DNA of 64,000 bases from Clostridium sp. AM58-1XD (GTDB lineage: Bacteria; Bacillota; Clostridia; Lachnospirales; Lachnospiraceae). Where the stretch lies: the NCBI RefSeq assembly GCF_003464085.1, contig NZ_QSDR01000011.1:1-64000 (forward strand). Reading direction: 5' to 3'. The notes under the pieces are model-generated. The model did not search any database. It was given only the letters and a program-made list of their open reading frames with translations, and was not told the origin of the DNA. Both the position numbers and the translations under genes were made by a program. Shown one piece after another: positions 26,439-35,176 of the stretch; position 1 is the first letter of the stretch, and each line of letters opens with the position of its first letter.

Positions 26439-27845
26439 ATGAGTGAGAAATTAAAAGAAATGCAGGAAAAACTGACATGGAAATTTCCTCATATAGCAAA
26501 GAAATATCCGGATCAGACCGTACAGGCAGAACAGTTTTGTGAGGAATATAAGAAATATCTCGATGAGGGAAAAACAGAGCGGGAATGTGTGGCAGCGTCT
26601 GTAAAGATGCTCGCGAAAGCAGGATATGAACCTTTTGATGAAAGAAAAACGTATTGCCCCGGAGACAAGGTATATTATGTTAACCGGAGTAAGGCGGTGA
26701 TAGCAGCTACGATCGGATCCGAGCCTATCGAAAATGGAGTCCGCATGAATGGTGCGCATATCGATTCCCCAAGACTCGACTTAAAACCGACGCCTGTCTA
26801 TGAGAAAAATGAACTCGCATATTTTAAGACTCATTATTACGGCGGGCTAAGAAAATATCAGTGGAGCGCTGTACCACTTTCCCTCCATGGCGTTGTGATT
26901 ATGGAGAATGGGGAGAAGAGGGAGATATCTATAGGAGAAGAGGAAGGCGATCCTGTATTCTGTGTTACCGATCTCCTGCCTCATTTGTCAGGAGAGCAGA
27001 ATAAACGGCCTTTAAACGAAGGGATTAAGGGAGAAGAGCTGAATATCATTATAGGTTCTGTTCCTTATATGGATGAGGATGAATCAGAAGATGTTAAAGA
27101 TGCTGTAAAGCTGAATGTGCTTTCATTGCTTTACGATAAATACGGCATGACGGAAAAAGACTTTATTCGTGCGGAGATCGAGATGGTACCTGCTTTCAAA
27201 TCCAGAGATGTGGGCTTTGACAGGAGCATGATAGGGGCATATGGACAGGATGACCGCGTCTGCGCTTATACGGCGCTGAAGGCGGAGATTGAGACCAGAT
27301 ATCCAAAGTTCACAACGGTCACTGTCCTGACGGACAAAGAAGAAATCGGCTCCGACGGAAATACGGGACTGAATTCAGATTACCTTGGCCATTTCATATC
27401 TTATTTGGCCGACAGCCAGGGAGCTGATGTGAAAAAGGTGATGGCGCGCTCCATCTGTCTGTCGTCTGACGTTAATGCGGCATTTGACCCAACATTTGCC
27501 GCCGTTTATGACGGAACCAATTCCTGTTACATGAATAAAGGCTGTGTGCTGACAAAATATACGGGTGCAAGAGGCAAATCTTCTTCCAGCGATGCCAGTG
27601 CAGAGCTGATGGCCAGAGTCATTAAAATGATGGATGATGCGGGAGTTTGCTGGCAGATCGGTGAGCTGGGGGCCGTAGATGCAGGCGGCGGCGGAACGAT
27701 TGCCAAATACGTGGCTTCCATGAATGTGGATGTCGTAGATCTGGGCGTTCCGATTCTTTCCATGCATTCGCCGTTTGAGCTGGCATCTAAGCTGGATATC
27801 TATCATACATATCTGGCATTCCGGGCTTTTTACGAGGCGAAGTAA
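26439..27845 (+). CDS. M18-family aminopeptidase
   Basis: 468 aa from ATG 26439: the ATG nine bases earlier directly abuts the GGAGG site and is too close. Metal and catalytic residues of M18 peptidases can be followed: HIDSPRLDLKP (His), DDRVCAYTAL (bridging Asp), DKEEIGSDG (Glu-Glu), SSDVNAAFDP (Asp) and MHSPFELASKLD (His). The enzyme trims N-terminal residues, often acidic ones, from peptides in the cytosol and uses two metal ions. There is no signal peptide. Length and motif spacing are normal. Confidence 0.92.
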   Translation: MSEKLKEMQEKLTWKFPHIAKKYPDQTVQAEQFCEEYKKYLDEGKTERECVAASVKMLAKAGYEPFDERKTYCPGDKVYYVNRSKAVIAATIGSEPIENGVRMNGAHIDSPRLDLKPTPVYEKNELAYFKTHYYGGLRKYQWSAVPLSLHGVVIMENGEKREISIGEEEGDPVFCVTDLLPHLSGEQNKRPLNEGIKGEELNIIIGSVPYMDEDESEDVKDAVKLNVLSLLYDKYGMTEKDFIRAEIEMVPAFKSRDVGFDRSMIGAYGQDDRVCAYTALKAEIETRYPKFTTVTVLTDKEEIGSDGNTGLNSDYLGHFISYLADSQGADVKKVMARSICLSSDVNAAFDPTFAAVYDGTNSCYMNKGCVLTKYTGARGKSSSSDASAELMARVIKMMDDAGVCWQIGELGAVDAGGGGTIAKYVASMNVDVVDLGVPILSMHSPFELASKLDIYHTYLAFRAFYEAK

Positions 27846-28058
27846 TTGAAGGAAAAACTGAAAAATTTATGAATTTTAAGTAAAAGCTTTTTTTTATCAG
27901 GCTGATATGATATAACTAATCAACAGTGGAAGTTAAAATTCTTTCATTGAAGACGGTGACCTGTGGGCAAAGCATACGGGTGATCGTTGAGCGGCACAAA
28001 GTAACAGTTCGGATTGTTACGTAAAAATATTCTGAGAAAGAAGAAAAGGTATTCATTT

Positions 28059-29153
28059 ATGAAAAAGTATGCAGTGTTATGCGCGTGCGGACTGGCTGCA
28101 GCCATGGTGTTCTCCGGATGCGGAAAAAAGGATGATACGAAGGACACGACTCCAGCCCAGACGGAGGCAACATCAGAGGCGGAAACATCAGAGGATTTAG
28201 AGATCAAGGGTGATGTAAAGCTGGGTGAGTATAAAAACATTGAAGTGACAAAACAGAATACAACAGTAACCGATGAAGAGCTTCAGACGACAGTTGACAG
28301 CTATATTAAGGCAAATCCTGACTATGTTGAGGTAGACCGTCCGGCGAAAGAGGGGGATACGGTCAACATCGATTATGTGGGAATGAAAGATGGAGTAGCC
28401 TTTGAAGGCGGCACCGCAGAAGGACAGGATCTGGTGCTCGGTTCAGGCAGTTTTATCGACGGTTTTGAAGAGGGCCTGATCGGAGCGACAAAGGGACAGG
28501 AACTGAGTCTGGACCTTACGTTTCCTGAGGAATATCCCAACAACCCGGACCTCGCAGGCAAGGCAGTTGTATTCGATGTAACAGTAAATACGATAGAAGA
28601 AAAGCACGATGCAGTTCTGAATGACGATTTTGTTAAAAAAGTTTCCAACGAAGAATTTACAGATGTTGATTCATGGAAAGAAGATCTCAGATCTCAGCTG
28701 GTACAGCAGAAAGAGGATGAGGCAAAGACCATGAAGCAGTCCGAAATTCTCCAGGCAGTTGTGGAAGGCTCTGAATTCTCAGGAATCGAGGAGTCTGTAA
28801 AAGCCCAGTATGAACAGCAGCTGTCCCAGTCAGAGAATATGGCGGCTATATATGGTATGAAACTGGCCGATATCGCAGCTATGTACCAGATGGAAGAGCA
28901 GGAATATAAAGATTTTCTTTATACTCAGGTGGAGAACAGCGTGAAGATTCAGCTTGTCTTAAAGGAAATCGCAAAGCAGGAGAACATCCAGGTTACCGAC
29001 GAGGACAGACAGAAGGTAGCGGAAGAGAATCAGGCTGAGAGCGTGGAACAGCTTCTGGAGCAGCTTGGCGAAGGCGGAGAAAAGGCTCTGGATGACTACG
29101 CTTTAAATGAAAAAGTTCTGGAATTCCTTGAGAGCAGTGCAGTAGAAAAATAG
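28059..29153 (+). CDS. Trigger-factor-like foldase lipoprotein
   Basis: 364 aa from ATG 28059. The N-terminus is a lipoprotein signal with lipobox VFSGC (Cys21) and a Thr/Glu-rich linker. An FKBP-type domain follows (about 85-180: GDTVNIDYVGMKDGVAFEGGTAEGQDLVLGSG), then a long helical region (about 180-355) like the C-terminal arms of trigger factor (DDFVKKVSNEEFTDVDSWKEDL). It thus resembles a trigger factor without the ribosome-binding domain, moved outside the membrane: a probable prolyl isomerase or chaperone for secreted proteins. It is followed by xpt after 33 bases. Confidence 0.87.
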   Translation: MKKYAVLCACGLAAAMVFSGCGKKDDTKDTTPAQTEATSEAETSEDLEIKGDVKLGEYKNIEVTKQNTTVTDEELQTTVDSYIKANPDYVEVDRPAKEGDTVNIDYVGMKDGVAFEGGTAEGQDLVLGSGSFIDGFEEGLIGATKGQELSLDLTFPEEYPNNPDLAGKAVVFDVTVNTIEEKHDAVLNDDFVKKVSNEEFTDVDSWKEDLRSQLVQQKEDEAKTMKQSEILQAVVEGSEFSGIEESVKAQYEQQLSQSENMAAIYGMKLADIAAMYQMEEQEYKDFLYTQVENSVKIQLVLKEIAKQENIQVTDEDRQKVAEENQAESVEQLLEQLGEGGEKALDDYALNEKVLEFLESSAVEK

Positions 29154-29186
29154 GCAAAATAAGCGTCCATAAACAGGAGGATAATC

Positions 29187-29771
29187 ATGCAGTTACTGAA
29201 AGACAAAATCCGCGAAAAAGGAAAGGTTGGGGCGGGAAACGTCCTGAAGGTAGACAGTTTTCTAAATCACCAGATGGATATTGAACTGTTCAATGAGTTC
29301 GGCAGGGAATTTAAAAAACGCTTTGCAGATGCTGAGATTAATAAGATTCTGACGATTGAAGCCTCAGGAATCGGGATAGCCTGTATCGTAGCCCAGTCAT
29401 TTGGCGTTCCGGTGCTCTTTGCCAAGAAGAACAAGACAAAGAATATCGCCGGTGAGGTTTATACGAGCCGTGTGGAGTCCTTTACTCATGGCCGTGTTTA
29501 CGATATCATCGTAGCGAAAGAGTTTCTGGGAAAGGGCGACAAGGTCCTGATTATCGATGACTTCCTGGCGAACGGAGCTGCACTTGAGGGGCTCATATCT
29601 CTTGTTAAGGATTCGGAAGCTGAATTTGTAGGAGCAGGTATTATCATCGAAAAGGGATTCCAGGGAGGCGGGGACAGGCTCCGCCAGTCAGGAATTCGCG
29701 TAGAATCTCTGGCAATTGTAGAGAGCATGGATGACAAGAATGGGACAATTGTGTTCCGTGGAGATGAGTAA
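29187..29771 (+). CDS. xpt: Xanthine phosphoribosyltransferase
   Basis: 194 aa, full length. The type I PRTase PRPP loop is VLIIDDFLANGAAL (about 114-127), and the xanthine-specific N-terminal region MQLLKDKIREKG...NVLKVDSFLNHQMD is typical. It salvages xanthine to XMP. No purine riboswitch lies before it; it follows the foldase gene. Its last codons overlap the start of the HAD gene by eight bases (GATGAGTAA), indicating translational coupling. Confidence 0.95.
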   Translation: MQLLKDKIREKGKVGAGNVLKVDSFLNHQMDIELFNEFGREFKKRFADAEINKILTIEASGIGIACIVAQSFGVPVLFAKKNKTKNIAGEVYTSRVESFTHGRVYDIIVAKEFLGKGDKVLIIDDFLANGAALEGLISLVKDSEAEFVGAGIIIEKGFQGGGDRLRQSGIRVESLAIVESMDDKNGTIVFRGDE

Positions 29772-30564
29772 GGTGGAACGAAAAGCTTTATTTTTTGATG
29801 TAGATGGAACTTTATTAAGTGAAACAAACCGGACTGTGCCAGAGAGCGCAGTCCGGGCTGTTTCAAGGGCCAGAAAGCTTGGGCATCTTGTATTTATCAA
29901 TTCCGGGCGTGTGTACTGCATGCTGGATTTTCTGAATGAGCTAATAGAAACGGACGGATTTCTGTGCGGCTGCGGAACGAGAATTATAGCGGGAGGCAGG
30001 ACGGAATATTCTTATACGATTCCCCGCGAAAGAGGAATCCGGATAAGGGAGGATATCATACGTTTTAATCTGGATGGCTGGTTGGAAGGCACAGACTGCG
30101 CTTATTTTCAAAATCATGTTTCCAGGATTCCCCACGTAGAAGGTGTAAAACAGGCGCTGCGGGCAGAAAACGGCTGTATTTCTTCGTACGGATGGGAGGA
30201 AGACTGCTATGATTTTGATAAGTTCTGTGTAGTGACGGATGAAAAGAGTGACAAAGAAGGATTTTTCCGTACGATTCCGGATTTTCATATCATAGACAGG
30301 GGCGGCGGCTTCTACGAATGTGTGCCGGAAGGTCATTCGAAGGCAACAGCCATCGAATGGGTGCTGAAGCATTATGATATCCCCCTGGAACAGGCCTACG
30401 TTTTCGGTGACAGCACCAATGATCTCCCCATGTTTGAATATGCGGTAAACGGTGTAGTGATGGGCTGCCATGCGAAAGAGCTGGAGCCATATGCTACTTT
30501 TATAACAAAAAGGGTGGAAGAAGACGGGGTGGCCCATGCTATGAAGAGCCTTGGAATTATATAA
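29764..30564 (+). CDS. Cof-type HAD hydrolase
   Basis: 266 aa from ATG 29764, which overlaps the xpt stop. HAD motif I is FFDVDGTLL (residues about 9-17) and motif IV is YVFGDSTNDLPMFEYA. The cap between them is of the C2B type found in Cof proteins, which dephosphorylate sugar phosphates, nucleotides or cofactors such as FMN. The substrate is unknown. Coupling with xpt would suit a nucleotide-related role, but this is inference only. Confidence 0.88.
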   Translation: MSKVERKALFFDVDGTLLSETNRTVPESAVRAVSRARKLGHLVFINSGRVYCMLDFLNELIETDGFLCGCGTRIIAGGRTEYSYTIPRERGIRIREDIIRFNLDGWLEGTDCAYFQNHVSRIPHVEGVKQALRAENGCISSYGWEEDCYDFDKFCVVTDEKSDKEGFFRTIPDFHIIDRGGGFYECVPEGHSKATAIEWVLKHYDIPLEQAYVFGDSTNDLPMFEYAVNGVVMGCHAKELEPYATFITKRVEEDGVAHAMKSLGII

Positions 30565-30640
30565 GTTAAAAAAGTGACAATAGTTGACAAAAATATAAAG
30601 TAAATCTAAAAAAATCATAAACTAATCAAAGATAATCGAA

Positions 30641-30788
30641 TAGACATTGTGTATTATAGCTGTTATGATATATCCAGTGACAGCAAAATAAGGTAAAATG
30701 CACAAGATAGCTAATATGAAGGGCAGCCCTGAGTTCCACGTGCAAGATGGAATCAGGGCTTTTTATATCCTTAGAAATGAGTCACTGG
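30641..30788 (+). promoter_or_regulatory. Promoter and attenuated leader of the PTS IIBC gene
   Basis: TAGACA (30641-30646), 17 bases, TATGAT (30664-30669). Transcription would start near 30676 and meet a terminator at 30725-30765, about 100 bases before the PTS gene. CCAGTGAC at the very start of the leader (30674-30681) is complementary to GTCACTGG just beyond the terminator (about 30781-30788). No LicT/GlcT-type antiterminator site is recognisable. The stretch 30565-30640 is AT-rich with nothing else seen. Confidence 0.6.
30725..30765 (+). terminator. Leader terminator upstream of PTS IIBC
   Basis: AGCCCTGAGTTCCA (30725-30738) pairs with TGGAATCAGGGCT (30748-30760) and is followed by T5. 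It lies between promoter and gene, so it must be passed for expression. Confidence 0.85.
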
Positions 30789-30866
30789 TATTATTGGCCT
30801 GGTGCGGGCCTTTAATATAAAAGGGAATTGAAGTATTCATGAAAAAGGAGAAGGAGGAAACGCACT

Positions 30867-32312
30867 ATGATGAAATATCTTCAGAGATTAGGAAAGTCAT
30901 TGATGCTTCCGGTAGCTTGTCTTCCGGTTGCGAGTATCCTGATGGGAATCGGTTACTGGATCGATCCTGTTGGTTGGGGAGCAAATAACGTATTTGCTGC
31001 CTTCCTTTTAAAAGCAGGCGGAGCGCTCATTGACAATATGGCGATCCTGTTTGCAATAGGTGTTGCCGTAGGTATGGCTGACGATGGGGACGGTGCAGCC
31101 GGTCTTGCAGGCCTTGTATCATGGCTGACTATAACGACTCTGCTTTCGACAGGAGCAGTCGCATTCTTTAAGGGAGTTCCGGTAGAAGAGGTTCCGGCGG
31201 CATTCTCAAAGATTCAGACACAGTTTATCGGTATTGTTTCCGGTTTAATTGGTGCTTCCTGTTATAACCGTTTTAAAGGAACAAAGCTTCCTGATTTCCT
31301 CGGTTTCTTCAGTGGAAAACGAAGCGTTGCCATTGTAACGGCAGCGGCATCTCTTGTCGCATCCCTGATTCTGTTCTTTATCTGGCCGGTTGTTTACGGC
31401 GGCCTCGTATCATTCGGTGAAATGATCATGAAGACAGGATCTATCGGAGCAGGAATTTATGGATTCTTTAACCGTCTGCTCATTCCGTTTGGCCTTCACC
31501 ATGCATTAAACTCCGTATTCTGGTTTGATGTTGCAGGTATCAACGATATCGCAAAATTCTGGGGTACAAATGGAGCTCAGGGTGTTCTTGGACAGACAGG
31601 TATGTACATGTCAGGTTTCTTCCCGGTAATGATGTTTGGTCTTCCGGCAGGCGCACTGGCTATGTATCACACGGCAAAAGACAGCAAGAAAAAGGCGGCA
31701 TACGGCCTTCTGCTTGCAGCAGCACTTTCTTCATTCTTTACAGGCGTTACAGAACCGCTGGAATTCGCATTTATGTTCCTGGCACCAGGACTTTATGTAG
31801 TTCATGCACTTTTAACAGGCGTTTCTATGGCAGTTGTAGCAGCGCTTCCTGTAAGAGCAGGCTTTAACTTCAGCGCCGGTTTCGTAGACTGGTTCCTGAG
31901 CTTTAAGGCTCCAATGGCACAGAATCCGCTGTGGATTATTCCGATCGGACTCGTTGTAGCAGTTATTTATTACTTTGTATTCCGTTTCGTAATCAAGACA
32001 TTCAACCTCAAGACTCCAGGCCGTGAGGACGACGATATTGATGAGAATAAGGCAGTTCTTGGAAACAGCGATTACGCAGCAGTTGCGGCAGCAATCCTGG
32101 CAGGCGTAGGCGGCAAGGAAAACGTAACAAGTATTGACAACTGTATTACAAGACTTCGTCTTGAAATCTCAGATTATACAAAGGTTAACGATAAGGCGAT
32201 TAAGGCAGCAGGTGCAGCCGGCGTCATCAGACCAGGAAAGAACAGCGTCCAGGTCATCATCGGAACCCAGGTACAGTTCGTCGCAGACGAGTTCAAACGT
32301 TTGTGCAAATAA
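30867..32312 (+). CDS. PTS IIBC component, N-acetylglucosamine/glucose family
   Basis: 481 aa. The EIIC membrane domain fills residues about 1-390 (MMKYLQRLGKSLMLPVACLPVASILMGIGY, GLHHALNSVFWFDVAGINDIAKFWG, GVTEPLEFAFMF). The EIIB domain at the end has the phosphocysteine Cys426 in SIDNCITRLRLE. The INDIAKFWG stretch is closer to GlcNAc (NagE) transporters than to glucose PtsG, so GlcNAc is the likelier cargo, converging with the nan pathway at GlcNAc-6-P. No EIIA domain is fused. It is preceded by an attenuated leader and followed by a repeat and a strong terminator. Confidence 0.9.
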   Translation: MMKYLQRLGKSLMLPVACLPVASILMGIGYWIDPVGWGANNVFAAFLLKAGGALIDNMAILFAIGVAVGMADDGDGAAGLAGLVSWLTITTLLSTGAVAFFKGVPVEEVPAAFSKIQTQFIGIVSGLIGASCYNRFKGTKLPDFLGFFSGKRSVAIVTAAASLVASLILFFIWPVVYGGLVSFGEMIMKTGSIGAGIYGFFNRLLIPFGLHHALNSVFWFDVAGINDIAKFWGTNGAQGVLGQTGMYMSGFFPVMMFGLPAGALAMYHTAKDSKKKAAYGLLLAAALSSFFTGVTEPLEFAFMFLAPGLYVVHALLTGVSMAVVAALPVRAGFNFSAGFVDWFLSFKAPMAQNPLWIIPIGLVVAVIYYFVFRFVIKTFNLKTPGREDDDIDENKAVLGNSDYAAVAAAILAGVGGKENVTSIDNCITRLRLEISDYTKVNDKAIKAAGAAGVIRPGKNSVQVIIGTQVQFVADEFKRLCK

Positions 32313-32345
32313 AAAATAGTGACGCGCATGGAAAGCGCGGAACTA
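32313..32345 (+). repeat. Dispersed intergenic repeat family B, partial copy
   Basis: AAAATAGTGACGCGCATGG then AAAGCGCGGAACT begins at the first base after the PTS stop codon. It matches the front half of the copies at 1821 and 47231. Confidence 0.7.
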
Positions 32346-32380
32346 ACTGTTATAGAATATTACGTGAACATATTTAAAGA

Positions 32381-32410
32381 GCCCCGCGGCAACCGCGGGG
32401 CCTTTTTTTT
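32381..32410 (+). terminator. Terminator of PTS IIBC
   Basis: GCCCCGCGG-CAA-CCGCGGGGC (32381-32401) followed by T8: a near-ideal intrinsic terminator. Confidence 0.95.
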
Positions 32411-32619
32411 GTTGTATAGAACATTTTTATGAAGCTCCTGTAAAATAAACATAATGAAATACAGAATCATAATGATCGAAAATATTACGGAAGTACAGGA
32501 TCAGAATAGAGCTATGGAGGCAAAGGGGCTGGATAACACAATAAATAACGCCTGGGATGATTAAGCTGATTACCAATTGGAAAAATCTTAATTTTATTTT
32601 TTTCGAGAGGTGTGGTATA

Positions 32620-33132
32620 ATGACCGCAGAAGCTGCTGTATCCGCGTATAGGATATGGCAGAATACACTTGATAAAATTCAGCTGCGGGAGGCGGATAGA
32701 GATAAAATGTCCTGGAAAGAAGAATGCACACATGCCTTGTTGGAAAAACGTATATTTTTGTCGTCGATGCACTGCGGGAAATTCCGCATGCTTCACGAAG
32801 AATTCTGTAATGAGCCTTTTTATTCAAAGGGGCTGTGTAAATGTATATTTATTGCGTCATGGAATTCCAGATTTTTTCTGCGCATGCAGAATGATCTCAG
32901 GCTGTTGGCGGAAAAAGAGGCTGTGAATACGGAGTATATGATGGTACTGGGGGAGAAGCTTATGAAGAATCTGCCTGCCAGTGAGAGAGCTCTATGTCAG
33001 ATGATGTATGACTTTCTTAAATATCCGGGAAAAAATCCGGATGAAAGCATGCTTATGTGCCTGTCGTCCCCATGGGTGCCCATAGCAGATAATGCAATTG
33101 ATGCAAGCAATGTAATCGACAGCCTTGAATAG
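32620..33132 (+). CDS. Hypothetical protein
   Basis: 170 aa if started at ATG 32620 (GAGAGGTG upstream); the frame is open 21 codons further back. I do not recognise a family. It is mostly helical by composition, without signal peptide or membrane segment, with several scattered Cys. The next hypothetical gene follows after 29 bases in the same orientation, so the two probably form a small operon of unknown purpose. Confidence 0.55.
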   Translation: MTAEAAVSAYRIWQNTLDKIQLREADRDKMSWKEECTHALLEKRIFLSSMHCGKFRMLHEEFCNEPFYSKGLCKCIFIASWNSRFFLRMQNDLRLLAEKEAVNTEYMMVLGEKLMKNLPASERALCQMMYDFLKYPGKNPDESMLMCLSSPWVPIADNAIDASNVIDSLE

Positions 33133-33161
33133 GTAAGATATGGTAAGGAGAGAAGAGGCAC

Positions 33162-33593
33162 ATGACGGCGGATCAGCTGAAGGATAACGGAGTAATTTAC
33201 TTTGAACATGTGAGACAGGGCCTGGAAGATTATCATTCAGAAATCAGGAAAATGGATGCGGCAGAAGCGTGCCGGTTGTTTCTTGACATGTGGAATAGAC
33301 GAGGCGGAAACGAAGCTTTTCTGGACTTCTATTATTACAGGCTGGATCGGGAAGCCAGACTTACAGCAGAGTCGGTGCTTACAGATAAGGAAAAGGAATA
33401 CCTGAAAAAGATAGAACCAGACAATGATATCGTTATTTTTCCTATGGATGAACTGCTTCTCAGGATTGCCACAAGGCTGAATGAGACGGCAATGTTGTTT
33501 TCTACCGTCTACTTTTCAGGCAGCGCCGCTGGCAGCAGAAGCACCTGGTGGGGAAATTATAATCAGGAGTACATAGTGTTTACAGACAAATGA
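33162..33593 (+). CDS. Hypothetical protein
   Basis: 143 aa. No family recognised. It is soluble and acidic, ends in an aromatic and Gly-rich stretch (STVYFSGSAAGSRSTWWGNYNQEYIVF) and shows no signal peptide. AAGGAGAG precedes the ATG. It is paired with the preceding hypothetical gene. An imperfect inverted repeat (AAAGGATTC...GAATCCTTT, about 33597-33650) follows and may end the transcript. Confidence 0.55.
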   Translation: MTADQLKDNGVIYFEHVRQGLEDYHSEIRKMDAAEACRLFLDMWNRRGGNEAFLDFYYYRLDREARLTAESVLTDKEKEYLKKIEPDNDIVIFPMDELLLRIATRLNETAMLFSTVYFSGSAAGSRSTWWGNYNQEYIVFTDK

Positions 33594-33706
33594 TAAAAGG
33601 ATTCTACGGCCCGTGCAAAGAAGCAGGAACGACCATGGAATCCTTTCGTTGTCTGCGGAAAGAAAAGGCAGATTGTGTCTGAATTGTGAAATTTAAGGAA
33701 AATATG

Positions 33707-33735
33707 TTGACAGAGCAATATTCATTTGTTATGAT
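33707..33735 (+). promoter_or_regulatory. Promoter of the CcdA-TlpA / VanW operon
   Basis: TTGACA (33707-33712), 17 bases, TATGAT (33730-33735), about 50 bases before the coding start. Confidence 0.8.
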
Positions 33736-33785
33736 AACAGCAAGAAATGTAACTAAAAAAAATACAGTTAGGAGACAGATGAATT

Positions 33786-35174
33786 ATGGGATTTTCTTTC
33801 GACATAAGTATACCGGCCGCGACCGTGTTCTTTCAGGGGCTGATCAGCTTCTTCTCACCATGTGTGCTGCCGCTTCTGCCGTTGTATATCGGATATTTGT
33901 CAGGCGGAACAGGAACCAGGGGGGAAGACGGCAGGATCTATTATAAGCGCAGTAAAGTTATGCTCCATACCTTGTTTTTCGTAATTGGCGTCAGCTTTGC
34001 GTTCTTCCTTTTGGGCTTGGGAGTGTCCGCAGTGGGCACATTTTTCAAAACGAACCAGATGATGTTTGCCAGAATCGGAGGCATTCTGGTAATGCTGTTT
34101 GGTGTGTATCAGCTTGGGATTCTGGGGCCTTCCTCGTTCCTGGGAAAAGAAAGACGCCTTCCGTTTAAACTGGACGTGCTGGCGATGTCGCCGGTGACTG
34201 CACTTTTAATGGGATTCACATTCAGCTTTGCATGGACTCCCTGCGTCGGGCCGGCACTTGCAAGCGTGCTTCTTATGGCCGCTTCCGCCGGAACAAAGAC
34301 AGCGGGATTTGCGCTGATTGCCGTTTATACGATCGGTTTTGTACTGCCGTTTCTGGCAGTTGGACTTTTTACAACGTCCCTTTTGGAATTCTTTAAAAAA
34401 CATGTCAGCCTTGTCAAGTATACGGTAAAAGCGGGAGCTGCCCTGATGATTTTTATGGGATTTCTTATGTTTACGGGAAAGATGAACGATGTTACAGGAT
34501 ATCTTTCCAGAGTATCGCCGCCTCCTGGTACGGAACAGAGCGCGGCAGCAGGAGAGACACAGGAATCTGACGAGAAAGAAGAAACCGCGGAAGAATCCGT
34601 GACAGAATCAGAACCGGTTTCTGATGAACCTTTGGCAGGCGAACAGAGCGAAGGGAGCACAGCAGCAGGTAATGCGGAAACAGGATCAGGCGAGACAGCC
34701 GCTCCGGAAGAGAGTACACAAGCCCAGATTCTGCCTGCAATTGATTTTGAATTAAAAGACCAGTATGGAAATACCCATAAACTGGAAGACTATAAAGGAA
34801 AGACCATATTCCTTAACTTCTGGGCGACATGGTGTCCGCCGTGCAGGGCGGAGATGCCCGATATCCAGAAAATCTATGAGAGTTATGATACGGAAGGCGA
34901 CGATGCGCTGATTGTGCTTGGAGTTGCGGCTCCTCTGATGGGAAGAGAAAAATCAGAAGCGGAGATCAAGGAATTTCTGGATGAAAACGGATATACCTAT
35001 CCTGTGCTCATGGATACGGATGGCGAATTATTCACAGCTTACGGAATCTATTCGTTCCCGACTACATTTATGATCGACAGGGACGGAAACGTATTCGGCT
35101 ATGCCAGCGGGCAGCTGAATGAAGAAATTATGGAAAATATAATCAGACAGACGATGGAAGGAAAAAGAGATTAA
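33786..35174 (+). CDS. CcdA-type thiol transporter fused to a TlpA-like thioredoxin
   Basis: 462 aa. The N-terminal half (about 1-230) has six membrane helices with the two transport cysteines in FFSPCVLPLLP and WTPCVGPAL, the CcdA pattern. An acidic Glu/Ser/Thr-rich linker (about 240-315) leads to a TlpA/AhpC-TSA domain with active site WCPPC (Trp349, Cys350, Cys353) and the cis-Pro in YSFPTTFMI. One polypeptide thus carries reducing power from cytosolic thioredoxin across the membrane and uses it outside, probably for repair of disulfides or peroxides in extracytoplasmic proteins. The VanW gene follows two bases after the stop. Confidence 0.92.
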   Translation: MGFSFDISIPAATVFFQGLISFFSPCVLPLLPLYIGYLSGGTGTRGEDGRIYYKRSKVMLHTLFFVIGVSFAFFLLGLGVSAVGTFFKTNQMMFARIGGILVMLFGVYQLGILGPSSFLGKERRLPFKLDVLAMSPVTALLMGFTFSFAWTPCVGPALASVLLMAASAGTKTAGFALIAVYTIGFVLPFLAVGLFTTSLLEFFKKHVSLVKYTVKAGAALMIFMGFLMFTGKMNDVTGYLSRVSPPPGTEQSAAAGETQESDEKEETAEESVTESEPVSDEPLAGEQSEGSTAAGNAETGSGETAAPEESTQAQILPAIDFELKDQYGNTHKLEDYKGKTIFLNFWATWCPPCRAEMPDIQKIYESYDTEGDDALIVLGVAAPLMGREKSEAEIKEFLDENGYTYPVLMDTDGELFTAYGIYSFPTTFMIDRDGNVFGYASGQLNEEIMENIIRQTMEGKRD

Positions 35175-35176
35175 AA

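Noticed and set aside
29150..29186. Purine riboswitch before xpt
   Set aside because: Only 33 bases separate it from the preceding gene, with a plain ribosome binding site.
30670..30770. LicT/GlcT-type antiterminator site in the PTS leader
   Set aside because: The terminator is clear, but the region before it does not match the known RNA antiterminator sequence.
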